Positions 1-13,200 of a DNA stretch of 64,000 nt are shown here, piece by piece. A program made the position numbers and the translations under genes. Positions within the stretch are counted from its first letter, which is position 1. The number at the start of each line of letters is the position of its first letter. A model generated the notes under the pieces. It was not told the origin of the DNA. It saw nothing but the letters and a program-made list of their open reading frames with translations, and ran no database searches. This stretch comes from Cloeon dipterum (taxonomy: Eukaryota > Arthropoda > Insecta > Ephemeroptera > Baetidae). The DNA lies in contig NC_088788.1 in NCBI RefSeq assembly GCF_949628265.1, positions 15,252,001 through 15,316,000 of the forward strand, in the 5' to 3' direction.

Positions 1-1435
1 CGCCATGCCGGTGTCAACCATAAAAACCCCTCGAGCCCTGTAAAACAGTTTGTATGAAAGCACGATGAAAAATGAAAATTAGAGGCTGGATTATCTATAC
101 CCTTTTTTAAAAATTAGATAGACTTAAAAAAATAAAAATGACGGATTATTTGAAATTTTTGTTGTTCGTTTTTTACATATCAATTTTCCTGTCAATAATA
201 TCAGTGGGATGGGGATTCCATAATTTATTTATACAGTTCATATAGAGTTTTTGTGGATTTAAAAAAGATTGAAGGTCACATTCAGTTGGTTTCACTGGCA
301 AATTTGGAATATTTTTAACAAGAATAAATCGCGATCTGGAATTTTCCTTTGTCTGAAAATATTTCCAAGAGCTTTGGAAATTATCAACTGACTTCATAGC
401 GGCAGGCTATAAAATGTGTGGAGAGGGGATTGATGCTGCGAAAACCCAAGCGTCTCTTTCTTCAAGAACAACAGAATGAATAAAGACATAATCCAACAAA
501 ATTAATATTGTATTTTTCAGCTTGGTTTTCGTGAATATTGCTTTGAAAATCAACAACGGTCAAAAATATAAATCAATCTCAACCGCAAAATAATTAAAAA
601 TGAGAGGAACTTTACTTTCCTTGTACCCATGAGAAGCAGGAAGTTAATTTTTATACCTGGATAATTTATCTAAAATATCATCACTAACAAATACGAAATA
701 CCTTCAGAGCACATTCCATATAATCCCGTGTTAAATTTATTTTCATTCTGACGATTTCATTCCTTTTTAAAACATCATTAAACTTAGCTGTGTAATTTCC
801 CTTGGGTAAATAGATCTAGACATCTTGTCAAGAAATTTCAAAATGAATTTTTAATTAGAATTCATGCCTATAAGAGCTCGTTTTATCATAAATTTTGTTT
901 GGCGAGTTTAATAAAAAAATTGTCTAAAAAGGAGGGGAATAGCTGAGCTGTGTTTGTAAAGGAAAGCCACTTATTGCTGCCGCTGGCGTCATAAAAACGA
1001 GGCGGATAAATTTTTGTGGTGGAAGAATTTTTACGGTTAAATACACCATTTTCTTGTGACGTAACCTTGACCAATCACTACGTAAACATCAATTTTCACA
1101 ATTAAAAATATAAAAACGTGTTCAAGATTTTAACAGTTAACAATACATGAGTTTATTGAGCCGGATTTATTTAAGATCAAAGCTGCATAGAAAATATTTT
1201 TTGTGCGAATTCTCCAATTATATTCGATCTAAATATTTCAAACTATGTTGATTAAGGAAAGTTTAACCTGAATCATGATTGCTTAAAGTACTGACGTCGT
1301 ATAGTTTAATGGATATTGTCATAATATATCAGAGTTCAACGCTCGTTAATCATTGTTGTGGCCGATTTAAAACATTATAACAACCAAGCTCAAAAGAAAA
1401 TGATTTTTAATGGTGAAATCGTGATGACTACTTTT
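1..1435. other. Left flank, no gene recognised
   Basis: AT-rich sequence with no convincing exon. I searched the minus strand for the missing last exon of the neighbouring lipase (the partner's last exon has a GVYFVNTGW-like start) and found nothing like it. A minus-strand open frame of 62 codons at 886-1074 has no family resemblance and no splice support. A possible minus-strand polyadenylation signal (AATAAA) for the lipase lies near 1157. Confidence 0.5.
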
Positions 1436-4400
1436 TTAAATATTAAAATAAAAAATATTGTTGACGTACGTCATTGGACAAAACTCGCCCATGACGATGG
1501 AGTCCTTCCTGGCGATGGTCTCGTTGCACCAGCCGGCGGCGTAGTAAAGGAAGCTGCGGCAGGGGTAGCCAAAAAAGCCCTTGGTGCCCTCCTCGATGGA
1601 CTCGGCAAAGTAGGCAGGCGCCATCAGGTGGCTGCACAGCGCCGGCTTCTCACCTGCGAAAGGACAAGAGTGGCGAGTTGGGAGGTACGGACGGTAGAGG
1701 GAAACACTCACTGTGGTCGCACGCCGGCTGCGTCGAGCCGCCGTTGACGTAGAAGTCGGCGTGGCCCACGTTGCCCAGCTTGCCTAGCTGCCCAGCGTTC
1801 GTGTGCACCACGTCGACGAAGCGTGCGTCCGACTGGTCCAGCCGCCACGAGCGGTTTAGCGATTGGAAAAATGGCAAAGCGGGGTCCAGACCTCACAATA
1901 AAAATACTATATTATGTGATTTGACAAAATATGAAGATTTGTTAGCACGTGTACACATTATACAAAAATTTTGTTAGTGTAAAAATTTATCGAAATACCT
2001 TTAAGAATAAAGGTTTGCATTTAAATAGTGAAGAATGAAGAATGATTCAATTTCATCGCGAGTTTAATTCAATTTGTATAAAATGATAAACTATATTATG
2101 TAACTTAAAGTCTAAATACAAATTTTAAAATCAATATTTCCAAAGTCATTTGTAGTTTAGCTTTTAACTGAAAAAGAGCAATCAGCCGATTATTTTTTTA
2201 TTTATGCTACTTGCAGGTTGGTAACTTCTGATATATTCTAAAATTAAAAATTAATAATTTTTGTTCAAAAAGATCGATTCAAATTAACGGAAAATCTTTT
2301 GCAAAAAACAACCTCAAACCTTTTAAGTAAATATTTAGAATTAATCTAGTCATTCTGAGAGTGAAATGATGCCTACGAGAAATTTTTGATATAATTAATT
2401 AACATTAGACAAAATAATAATAATTACAAATAAATGCAAATCACGTGACGGAAACCTGTTATCCTGCTGATACGATTGGGTTTTAGATAGGAGCCAGCGA
2501 ACCCAGCAACGTGGGCGCCAAGGCTGAAGCCAACGATGTGCAGGTCGAGGAAGAACTTTCTGGGGGCGCCAGTCCACGCAGCCATGTCCTGCAAGGCTTG
2601 GGCCGTGCACCGGCCCACCTGCCACGCGTTCAGCACGGCCGTCGGGTAGCAAGGGATGTTGGTGTACGCACTCCAGTCCAGCATCACCACATTCGAGCCG
2701 CCCTCGGCCGCGTACGCTGTCCACACAATATGACTTTAATTGCGCAACCAAGTGGGCCGAAAATATACACACGCATAAATCTAAAGTTAAATGTAAACAT
2801 ATAAATGACATTACATATATTATTGGAGCTCTGTCTGTCAAAAGAAATTATAACTAAAAATATAACAACGACTTGGCTCTAAACTGTGTTACTAAACTCC
2901 TGGCACCGTTTGGAAGTGTCTCAGTGCCCGAGCGAAAAGTTTTTAACATGCAAAAGTAGATGTTGTTGCGTATTTTGAGACATATTTTTGGTCAGTTTCT
3001 AGTTCATTTTGATTAAAAATTTAGTTAAGAAAATGTTGCTTCTCTAGAACATTTTTAAATAATGACACATATTTTCCAACTTGAAGTACAACCTCTTGTC
3101 TCTCCGATTCGATGGGAATGCACAGGTAGTATGTATTTTAAAAAGCCAAATAAAAATTAACAATACATTTTAAACGATTCTTAAAATACGATTTCAAAAT
3201 AATTCATGTTAAAAAGAGAAAAAATAGAACAAGTTTTTGTCAAAATTTCGTAGGTTGGTAATTTTTTTATAAGAGCACCACTTCAATTGGAAAAAAAATT
3301 GTTTATGTCGTTTGTACTAATCACCAAAAATGATATTTTCATTGAAATTTCGACAAAAAACTTACAACTTTTACTCAAAATTGACATTTAAATCGAAAAA
3401 TGTGTAAATTTGGCTACGACGATGTGTCAAAACAACCTCTGAAATTAATATTCCTGGTGGAGAGAAAGCAAACATTTGCCCATGGTGAGTTGCAAATTCG
3501 TACTGTAATTTGTGATTTATTTTTCTAGAGAAGATAATATTCCTTGCAAGCCACGAGCCATTGGATAGATTTTGACGAAAGCAGTTAAATTCAAACAAAG
3601 ATATGGCCAAGTCGCGTAAATTGTTGAAAATTTCATAAATAAAAATATATAGGAAAGTATAACCCATGAAATCGAAATTCTGGCTCTATTTATAGTGACA
3701 GTTTTGGCTGTGTGAATTCTTACATTAAAAGTGTTCCTTTTTGTAGCGTCAGTTTAATTGGTTAAAAATGAGAATAAATGCGTAGAATCAAAATGTTTGG
3801 TTTGACTGATATGAGGAACGAAATGGGATGACCCAAAAGTACTTAAAAAATTAACGATTTTGTTGCTCGTCTCTGAGCAGGCTATATTCATATCTACATA
3901 GTTAGTATTAAATTTAGGCCAGAAAAAAATAAAATCAAATGCTTCCTAAACACAACAGAGAGAATACTCTGACTAATTTTTAAAAATTTAAAAAACAAAT
4001 ATTTAATTTGATAAATTTATGTTATCTGACCGGAAAAAATTACACGCTAAATTAGATTTTTGTCTTTGAAAAGCACGTTCATTTAACAGAAAAATTAGAA
4101 GAGGTTGACAAATCTAACTCGTGTCCTTTAAGCTTACTTACCACGGCCGATTTTGTTCATGGGTGGATTGTTGAGCGAGCCGTTGTAGCCGTGGATGAGC
4201 AACTTGAGCGGAAGCTCGGGATCCAGGCCGCTTTCGCTCAGCGAGTTTTCGTCCGTCGTGTCCATCAGGAAGAAGTCCTCGGCTTCGATACTGCAGGAAA
4301 AATCCAGTTTGAAAAACTATGTACTTTATGTATATAAAGAAAGAAGGAGGACACGCACTCCCTGACGAAGTAGAAGAGCAGCCGGCCGTTGGCGCAAGGT

Positions 4401-4843
4401 TCTTGGAGTTGCAGCATGCAGGCCCCGGCGTTGATTTCCAGTTTGGATCCATCCGGACCCAGCACCAAGCCAGATTTCGCCACCACTGCAATCTGCACAC
4501 AAAAACCTGTAATGGAATAAATGGTCGTGGGTTGAGAGACCAATCTCTTTAAAAGGAAAAAACAGATTCAAATGTAAATGGCCTTTTCACGGTTATAACT
4601 TCCAGCAAGATTTACAATTTTAAAAACCAAAAGAATTTGCGTCAGTGATGAATTGAAAAATAGCAATCACCATAGCCAAAGACAACGAAATAAATTTCAA
4701 TCAGATGTACAGCATGCGTACACGGCGGCGACGAACAAAACAAGATAAGAGAGCTTAAATAACCGGACTCGCCGATTAGGACTTGAAGCTATTTTAGGAC
4801 CGACAAACTCACCGGCGAGGAGCAGAAGGCGGGCGGAGGGCAT
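1436..4843 (-). CDS. Pancreatic-lipase-family secreted lipase (copy 1)
   Basis: Secreted alpha/beta-hydrolase expected to cleave acyl esters of glycerolipids or phospholipids. Exons from the 5' end: 4843-4813, 4506-4359, 4290-4142, 2716-2456, 1891-1712, 1653-1436 (328 residues if the last exon runs on to the stop at 1436). Exons 2 to 5 match the divergent partner gene in length and phase (148, 149, 261, 180 bases). The signal peptide is MPSARLLLLAGFC and the next few residues. The nucleophile lies in GFSLGAH, the acid in TGLDPALP and the histidine in CSHLMAPAYFAES, so the triad is whole. The start is the only ATG that gives a hydrophobic leader. Oddity: the partner splices at the equivalent of 1470/1469 (a GTACGT donor is present here) into a further exon, but no such exon is visible in the 1469 bases downstream. 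This copy therefore either ends by read-through or has its last exon outside the window. Confidence 0.82.
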
Positions 4844-5469
4844 GTCTGCGTCTGATTGTCTTTCAGGCCGAGCCGCGCAAAGCCGCTTTCGTCCCGTTAC
4901 GCCGCTCAATTTGCCCGCCGCCTTTTTCCCTCAAATACATAACTGCGTCTTTCGGGTTCGGTCTCGCGCATTAATCTCATCTCGCGAAAAAACGCCCGGT
5001 TCAGCAGCTTCCCAGCCGTAAACTATATTTAGCCTGCGATCCGCACGCGAGCTGAGTAATCAATCAGCAGCCATACAGAAAAAATGATTAGCTCATGGGC
5101 AGATCAAGTGGTCACCTCATTGTATCTTAAAAAACAAAATATAGCAGAGTTAAGTTAACAATAAGTTAAAAAAGTAAGCTAAGTTAGCTGTATACAAGGA
5201 TAGTCTTCTGCAGCAAGCTGTTAATATCTTCGAGTGATTTTTTTGCAATAAATTATGTCAATTTATTATTAATAAATGCGAAGTAGACATCGAAATATGA
5301 AATTGATACAGATAGTCAGGGGCGACCCGCAAGGTGGAGTATAAGAATTGCACAGGTGTGAGAGCCGTAGAGTCGAGTACAGAAATGAATCAAGTGCGCA
5401 CGCGACAGGCACACTCGCCGACAAGACGCGGAGTGGAGCAGACGGACGAGAGCAGTGCAGGGCCCCAGC
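4844..5469. promoter_or_regulatory. Shared upstream region of two divergent lipase genes
   Basis: This interval separates the start codons of two head-to-head paralogous lipases, so it must hold both promoters and 5' leaders. On the plus side a TATAAG sequence lies at 5340-5345, about 125 bases before the start codon, with a plausible transcription start near 5370. No clear TATA was seen for the minus-strand gene. The part near 4850-4970 is richer in G and C than the surroundings. Confidence 0.5.
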
Positions 5470-8400
5470 ATGGCCCCGCGGCCCCCGAGCAGGTCCCTTG
5501 CTGCCCTCGTCCTCGCACGTGAGTTCCGAATCCGACGCCAGTATTGAAACTCCTTCTAATTCGTTTAGGTTTCCAAATAATTAATTTTAAAACTATTTTA
5601 AGTCTTTCTGTTTGGAAATATTTTAAAATTTTCTTATAATGTTTGTTGTTTAGTTGAGATATTAGAGCGTATCTCAAAATATCTAGAGTGCTTTTATAAT
5701 GTTATGTTTATATTTTATTCGACTCTTCTACATTTTACCTTAGATAAAATACAAGCCCACACGTGTAAATATTTTGATTTTATCAAATAAAATTATTTTG
5801 AAATGCCATCTCACGTCTCACACCGTATAACGGAGCTCCAATATTTTTTAACTGAGATGAAAAATTCATAGATTAGTCGATAAAAATCTGATATTCCAGT
5901 TTAATGCGTTTAAATGCAGCTGGAGAATGGACGTGCTTTCACAGTTGTCGCGTTGCTGCATAATATTGAGATGCAATTATTCGCTGCCAAGGCCGCCTCG
6001 TCCAGCCGATTAATTGTTTAGATTTTACAAGCTTCTTGATCATTCCTGGCGTGTTGACAAGTCCTTTGAAGGTTTTCAACCATGTTTTCGTAAAACAGCA
6101 ATTTTATTTTTGTTTGGAATTTTAATCACAAGCGGAGAAATAAATGGCTGTATTATATATGTTCATTATTTTCTTTAGTTGTTATTATGAAGGCCGGACG
6201 AATTATCATTTTTTCCTGTGTCGCTGTGACGCGTGGCTTTGATCTGATGAAATTGAGTGTTAGACAACTTTTATTTGGATTGTCAAACCATTAACAAACC
6301 ATAGTTTTTGTCTCAGGGCGTTGAACAAAAGCCGCAATCGGACCGCAGAATTGGTGAACAAAAAATCTCGACCTGATTTGAATGTTCCGCGTGACCGCAT
6401 CGTTGACAAAACTTGTTTTTTTTCTTTCTGTCTTACGGAAAATTCACAATCGAGACTATATATTTTTCTCCAGAAATAAAGTTTTTAAAATACTATTTAA
6501 GCTCGACAGCCCACAGTTTTTGTATATATTTATAATGTAAGAATATTTCTTCTTAGATTAAACTAATTCAATATTTTCTTTTTTTTTAATGTGAAGACAA
6601 ACTAAAATGAGATAATGTACGGTATCAATTGAGATAAAGGCAATAAATAAATAATTTGGCCACAGCAACGGAAGATCTTCAAATTTTTATAACTTACCAG
6701 CGTTACTATCTGTGCCTTAATTAGTGCAGCGTGCATGTGTGCGTTTTTCAGTGTTTGCGGCAAGCTGCGCCGCGGTGCAGCGACCTGGAAGCCTGATTGG
6801 GCCCGGCGGCACCAAGTACGAGGTCACCTTCGGACCGTGCCTGCTGCACCTGAACGAACCCTGCACAAACTCCAGGCTGAAGTTCTACCACATTCCGAGG
6901 TAAGATTGTTCTCTCGTTAATACGAAAAATTTCACGTTTCATGTGCGACAGCCTGGACGAGCAGGACCACCGTCTGCTGAACGCGTCGGACGCAGAGTCG
7001 CTGAACGCGAGCCAACTCGACGCTGACCTGCCCACCAAAATCATAATTCACGGCTACAACGGCTCGCTCTACTACGAACCCACCTTCAAAATCGCCAAAG
7101 GTGAGCTTGCCAAGAAGCGGAGTAACCCGTTTCCTTCCAGAGAAGCTTCGATTGCATACTAGTTTTTTATTTGTTTAATTTTATGCGTATTTTGACCTCT
7201 CAATTTTAAATAAATATTTCTAAGCAAAAAGATATGACTCGCGTGTAAGAGTTCTAATTTTGTCTGTAAGGGTATTTATTTTAATAAGGCTAGACTGTTA
7301 GCTTAGTTTTTAAGATGTAGAAAACGGAAGTAAAATGTCTTTAATATCAAATTAATATTTTCTAGCAAAAACGTTCTAAAAAAATTACATGGAGAATCCC
7401 CACAAGATGGAGATAATTATTAAATTCCAGCAGGGTTCTTTTAGTGTGCATTTTTTTAATTTATGCTCTCGCAGCTTGAAGATTGAAACATTTACTGACT
7501 GTTTATTACAACAATTCAATTGATTCCATATTGCAATAAAAATGTAACGATTCACACAAATATTGATTACAAATTATAATTAGCAGCCCAGTCAGAAAAA
7601 TTCAGTTCCAGGAGGAAAATAAAAAAAATTTAACGCAAACATAATTTTCATTATAAAACAAATAACACTGACAGTTGCTCTTGAAAAAAATCTAAATTTT
7701 TCTGCTTTTTCCAATAATTTAATTTTCTATGCTCAAAGCATACCTGTCGGAGGGCGGCTCGAACGTGGTAGTCTTGGACTGGCGAGCGTACTCGAACATG
7801 CCGTGCTACCCAAGCGCGGTGCTCAACACTTGGCAGGCTGGCCGGTGCACTGCTGAGGTACTGCAGCACCTAGCCAAGTGGAGCGGCGCTCCCCGCAGGT
7901 TTTTCTTCGATTTACACATCATTGGCTTCAGCCTCGGCGCCCACGTGGCCGGCTTTGCAAGCGCTTACCTCAAACCCTTCAGGATCGGAAGGATAACAGG
8001 CATAAATTTATTTATTTGATTTAATTTAATTTTTAAGAAGCGAGTGAGAAATTTTGGTGAATATTTAGAAATAAATAACATTTATCTTAAAACTCACGGA
8101 GAAGATTCTAAGCGTTGGATATAATCGTTAACTATTGGAATTTGACCTAATTTAGTCCAAATTATTCTTACTCAGAATTCTTTGACCATTATGTAAAAAT
8201 TATTTTATACAGTTCTTTTGCTAATAGGAAATCTCAAGGAGCATGAGTAAAAATAAAGATAAAAATACCATTAATCCAAATTATTTCAAAATTACTTTTT
8301 TAGATGTTCGTATTATTTAGAAGCAAAGAAGAAAAGTACGAACAATTATAAAAAAAAACTGAACGTGATTATTTTCACAGGGCTGGACCCAGCGTTGCCT

Positions 8401-9956
8401 TTCTTTGCGTCGTTGAGTCGGTCGTGGAAGCTGGACGCGAACGACGCTCGCTTTGTCGACGTAATCCACACGAACGTCGGCGTGCTAGGCAAGATTGACA
8501 GCACGGGCCACGCAGACTTCTACGTCAACGGTGGCACCTTGCAACCCGCGTGCAACAACAGTGAGTTTGATATTCTGCCCGCGACGCCTACCTCTCATTT
8601 CCATTTTAACGCACCAATTCTCTCGCTCCAACATAAAGCATAAATCTTCTCTCCCCTGCCTCCATAACTGTGATTGCCAGCAACATTTTTGGCACCGAAC
8701 CAAACTGGAATATTATGGCTTTTCTACTTCACGGCCAAGGATATAAAAAGATTAAGGAAAACGCACAGAAGTCGAGTTGAATCCACATTAAAATGTAGTT
8801 TATTCTCTTGTTAATGAATTATATAACACGTGAAAACACCATAATCTGGTTTTGCGAGGGGCAACCTTTATATGAAGTCTAGAAGTTTCTCTTAGCATTT
8901 TGAAGAGGCGAATACTATGTCCCTCTCTCAGTTCGTCGTGGAAATAAAAATATACTTAATGAAATTGTATTTATTCCTTCTTATTCATTCAAATACATAA
9001 TGTAGCACTTATTATTTACCAAAATCATAGATTGACACAAATACAACTCATGCGACTCAAATTAAATTAAAAATTGAATTCAAAGTTAACATTTTTTAAT
9101 TTAAAAAATTATGTCAGCAAGACAAAATACATTTTTGTTGCTCCCACGGAAATTCATTGGAATTAAAGAATGGCGTGGGAGATTTTAAATATTTTAACCA
9201 TGATTTTTCTGCATTAAAATTTCAAATATTGCTGTCTAATCTTCGGTTTCGTGTCACCGTTTCTGCCTTTTTGGGTGATCCCTCAGGTCATAGGCCGCTG
9301 TGCAACCACCTGCTGGCGCCTGCTTACTTCGCTGAGTCAATTTCAAGGAAGGCGCGCGGCTTTTACGGCTTTCCGTGCCAGAGTGTCCTTTACTTCGCGC
9401 TCGGCTGGTGCGAAGAGAAACGCTCAGTCAAGAACGCCGTCCAAATGGGTGAACACTGTCCTAAAAGGTATACCTTTTGCACATAAGAGTCTATATTATT
9501 GTAAAAAATACAGCTTTATTTTTGCTTGATTAATGGGTCAAATTGTCGAATTTCAATTTTTTGAGAGAGTGTACTTTATTGCAAAAAAATGACACTGCGT
9601 AGCATATAAATTTCAATCGATCAAAACAGCCATGAAGAGCATCGTGGCAAACAACGTGATTTTAAAATGTTAATTTAAATGATTATTTATTATTATTTTT
9701 TCTTTTAATTTTGAGCAATTTGTTTTCTAACAGTACAAGAGGCGTTTACTTTGTGAACACGGGTTGGGAATCGCCGTATGGCCTCGGACTGGACCCTTTG
9801 CTCGCTGACCAACCGGAGGCGGAAGAGACGCCGACATCCACGGAATCCATCTTTACCACGAAACAGGATTCACAGGAATTACCAGTGACGACACTCCAAA
9901 CGCAGGGAAATACGCTGCATCCGACTGGTTTCCCCATTTTTTTGAAAAAGTTGTGA
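5470..9956 (+). CDS. Pancreatic-lipase-family secreted lipase (copy 2)
   Basis: Secreted neutral lipase or phospholipase A1-type enzyme of 396 residues. Exons: 5470-5518, 6752-6899, 6952-7100, 7739-7999, 8381-8560, 9287-9467, 9734-9956 (1191 bases). The signal peptide is formed across intron 1 (MAPRPPSRSLAALVLA, then LFAASCAAV). Catalytic motifs are GFSLGAH (Ser), TGLDPALP (Asp) and CNHLLAPAYFAES (His). The surface lid and the beta-9 loop are short, as in insect lipase H/phospholipase A1-like members. After the conserved GVYFVNTGW strand the protein carries a Thr/Ser/Glu-rich tail of about 55 residues with no recognised domain. Intron 4 begins GC (GCATAA at 8000) instead of GT; the paralogue uses GT at the same site. 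The gene diverges from copy 1 across a shared upstream region and ends 267 bases before the first lectin gene. Confidence 0.9.
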
Positions 9957-10223
9957 TTAATTTTATTATTAAATATTTATTTATTTAATCAAATTTTTAC
10001 TCGCGATATCCAAACATATTTATTTTTTAAATAATATTTCTGAATGAGCTCGACCCCAATAATAGCTTCGTGCTTGAAAATATGTGCTCACGTGCCTTAA
10101 TGATGGGTAATTTGTGATTTCATTTGGAAATTCCACCACTTTCCACATGTCCTGACGAAATCTGAAATAAATGAACTGATTCGCATAGATTTTTCCGTGC
10201 TGTTCATCGCACTTCAAAAACAG

Positions 10224-13200
10224 ATGAAGGGCCCTTCGATTTTCGCTCTCTGTGTCGCGATCGTCTATTACGCGAAACTGCAGAATGTCGCATCGGCGAA
10301 ATCAGGCCACAAGGCGGCACGAAGCGGGAAAGGCAAGTCTTGAGATTTTTATTGTTAATAATTTTACACTTAAAAATTGTAGTCGGTAGCGTGGTAAACA
10401 CTGGACTGCGCTTGAACTCGGTCAAAAGTTAGATATTCCCTGAATATAAATTACGATTTTGTCCTAAATGGAAAATTTTAGTCCCAAAGCAAGGGCAGAC
10501 AATATATTTGAACATTGGAAGGAAGAATGGTATACAGCACCCAAAACGCGCTTACATTTTGAGATGCTGTGGTCATAGGAGCTGCCACGACACGACTTTC
10601 AAGTAGATTTTATTAAAAATCTTACTTTCGTTCAACTAAAAAATTATCCCTATTTAAAGAAAAAACTCAACGAGCTTGAAAAAAGAAAAGGGTATTGTTT
10701 TGTAAAATTGATTTGGCTTTTTGACATATTTTAAAATAAATTGTTGTACGATGAGACATTTTATGTCTACGAAATTTTCAGAAATCATCAGAACCGATTT
10801 TAATGGTGAAAATTTGAAAGATATTCATATTCTTTTTATGCGCTTGCCATTTTTTAGGCCCATCTAAAAAACTGGTGAAAATCGGCAATTCTAAATACAA
10901 ATTTCCCAAAGAGAAGGTAAGTGGAACAACATTCGTTGTCCGAGTTTTTCTGGAGTACTTGAACTGCAGGCTACGTTCACCGAAGCCAAGAAGATCTGCG
11001 AAAAGGACAACATGGACGTGGCTTCCTTTAACGACCCTGCTGAAGCCAGCAAAATATCTGAATACCTTAATTATATAGGTCAACGAGTTAACTCTTTCTA
11101 CCATTTTTATAATAATTTAATTTCAAGTTAAGTTTAATAATTGTCAGAAACGTATCCGCGAAACTATCATATTAATTAAGTTCACTTCTTTTGCAACGGA
11201 CAATTTAACTTAATTTTCACTTAATTAATTAATAAAATGTAGTTGAAATAGTTCTTTAAAGCTATGTGCTTTCAACACGAAGATGTGAATAAAGTAAAAA
11301 ACTTGATCATAATCAGGTCTTTCGGACAGTCCAGTATTTGCGTCCCTGGCAACCAGTATAGGCTCGACGGCCCTGATGAACTGGGGTCAAGACACACCAC
11401 CTGGCGGGGCAGGCACGTGCCTAGTGCAGGAGGGCGGCCAGATGTACAACGCTTCGTGCAACCAGAAGGCAAATTTCGCGTGTGAGGAAAGGCCCCTGCC
11501 TGACGGTGTCACCACTACTATGTAAGTGACTAAAAAAAGAGCAATTCGCACTTACAAAGCTCGGATTCTAGCGGCCCGGACTCTCTGGCGTCCATCGAGG
11601 ATGGTAAAAATATATGGTTTAAAAATAAAATAATCCTGAACAAATATTTTTGAGATATTCGATTTATGGAAAAGAAATCTCTAAGAGAAAAAAATCCTAG
11701 ATTGAAGATTAATTTTTCTGCCCATGCATTTTTAATTATTTTTCATTTTTCTGGCAACATAATTTTAAAAAATTCCACATTTCAAACAGAGATTTATTGT
11801 TGTATTGAATATTTTCAAAAATGTAATATTCCTTTCAGGTAAAATTTGTATCTTTAGTTTCCTTTTAACATTCTGATATTTTTCTTCACAGCTGTGCTCA
11901 ATTTCGTTGGCGGCAAAAATATCCTGGTGCCGAAAGAGAAGGCGACAGTGGCGCAAGCGGAGAGCATGTGCGCCGGCCAGGGTCTGCAGCTCATGTCCCT
12001 GGACTCGATCGCGGAGATGGATTCCGTGCAGGACTTCCTCGGCGACATAGGCAAGTGCCTCACTCCCCTTCAGTCTTCGATTTTCAGGAATTTTTCAGGC
12101 TTGTCGACCAGCACGGTGCTGACATCGCTGAAGAAGGTGACAGATGGAGGATCCAACTGGCTGGGTGACCTAGCCTCCGCCTTCATGCCCAACCCTGAGC
12201 CCACCAAGGACGGAGAGTGCACTGGCCTCAGTTCGCTTGGACTTGTCGGACTCTCTTGCGACACCGTGTCCAATTTTGTGTGTCAGGCACCAGAGCCAGA
12301 AGGTTCTTCTACCAACGTTGCGGTAAAAAGGTTGGTCTATCACACCAAAATGTTTCAGGAGATGTAGGGCATATTCCATTAATATTGTCCATGCTTCATT
12401 AAAAAACATTTTAAGTTTTCTGCGATTTTGTGATATTTTCAAAACAAAATAAATGAATTCGAAAAAATTGAATAAACAATGACAAAATGTCACGGATTGG
12501 AGAAAAAAATTGGAATGAGGTCACATGCAAACTCAACGAAATTTACACCGCAGATCATCATATATCCATATCATCATAACATTTTGGAATAATGGTATTC
12601 ATTTTTGGTTCGACCAAATTAATATTTTGGTCAGGCCAAAAGACCTAGTTTTGTCGGTATATGTGTCATTTGAGGCTGTGCTTTGAACGCCTGCTACATC
12701 AAACATCTTCTTTATTACAAACTCTCAGCAAATCATTTGGGAATATAATCCTATTAAATTATTTTCACTTTCTTAACACAGTGGAGGAACCACAACCCAA
12801 CCAGGTAATCAGTTTTCGCTGCCACAGAGAGCAAACAAAGAGAAACAATAAAATTCTTTTAGCTCCGGAGGAACTTGCACCAGCAGTGCCAGAAGAGACG
12901 GTCGCGGATCCGAGCCCAGACGAGTTAGTTTTTAAAGGATTTCCGTACGATGTGAAAATAATATTGCATTTCGTAGACCTACAACAGAAGCTGCTGCTGG
13001 CTCAGCAGCGGGTGTAACCAAGGCAGATTCGACAACAGTTTCGGCAAGTGCGAAAAGTAGTTCAAGTTCTACTGCATCGACAGCTGCCAGTGATAGCACG
13101 GTTTCATTTGGATCCACAACAACAGGAAGCACCAAAACAACCGGCACAGCAGAAACATCAGGGCCGACTGTGTCATCAACCAATACCCCGCCGTTGACAG

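Noticed and set aside
886-1074. Minus-strand open frame of 62 codons, considered as the missing last exon of lipase 1
   Set aside because: No GVYFVNT-like motif, no fitting acceptor in the right phase and no lipase similarity.
1358-1747. Plus-strand open frame of 129 codons rich in Ala and Gly
   Set aside because: It runs antisense to two well-supported lipase exons whose GC-rich codons keep the opposite frame open.
2395-2841. Longer minus-strand frame of 148 codons over a lipase exon
   Set aside because: It is a shifted frame of the exon at 2456-2716, which carries the GFSLGAH motif in the chosen frame.
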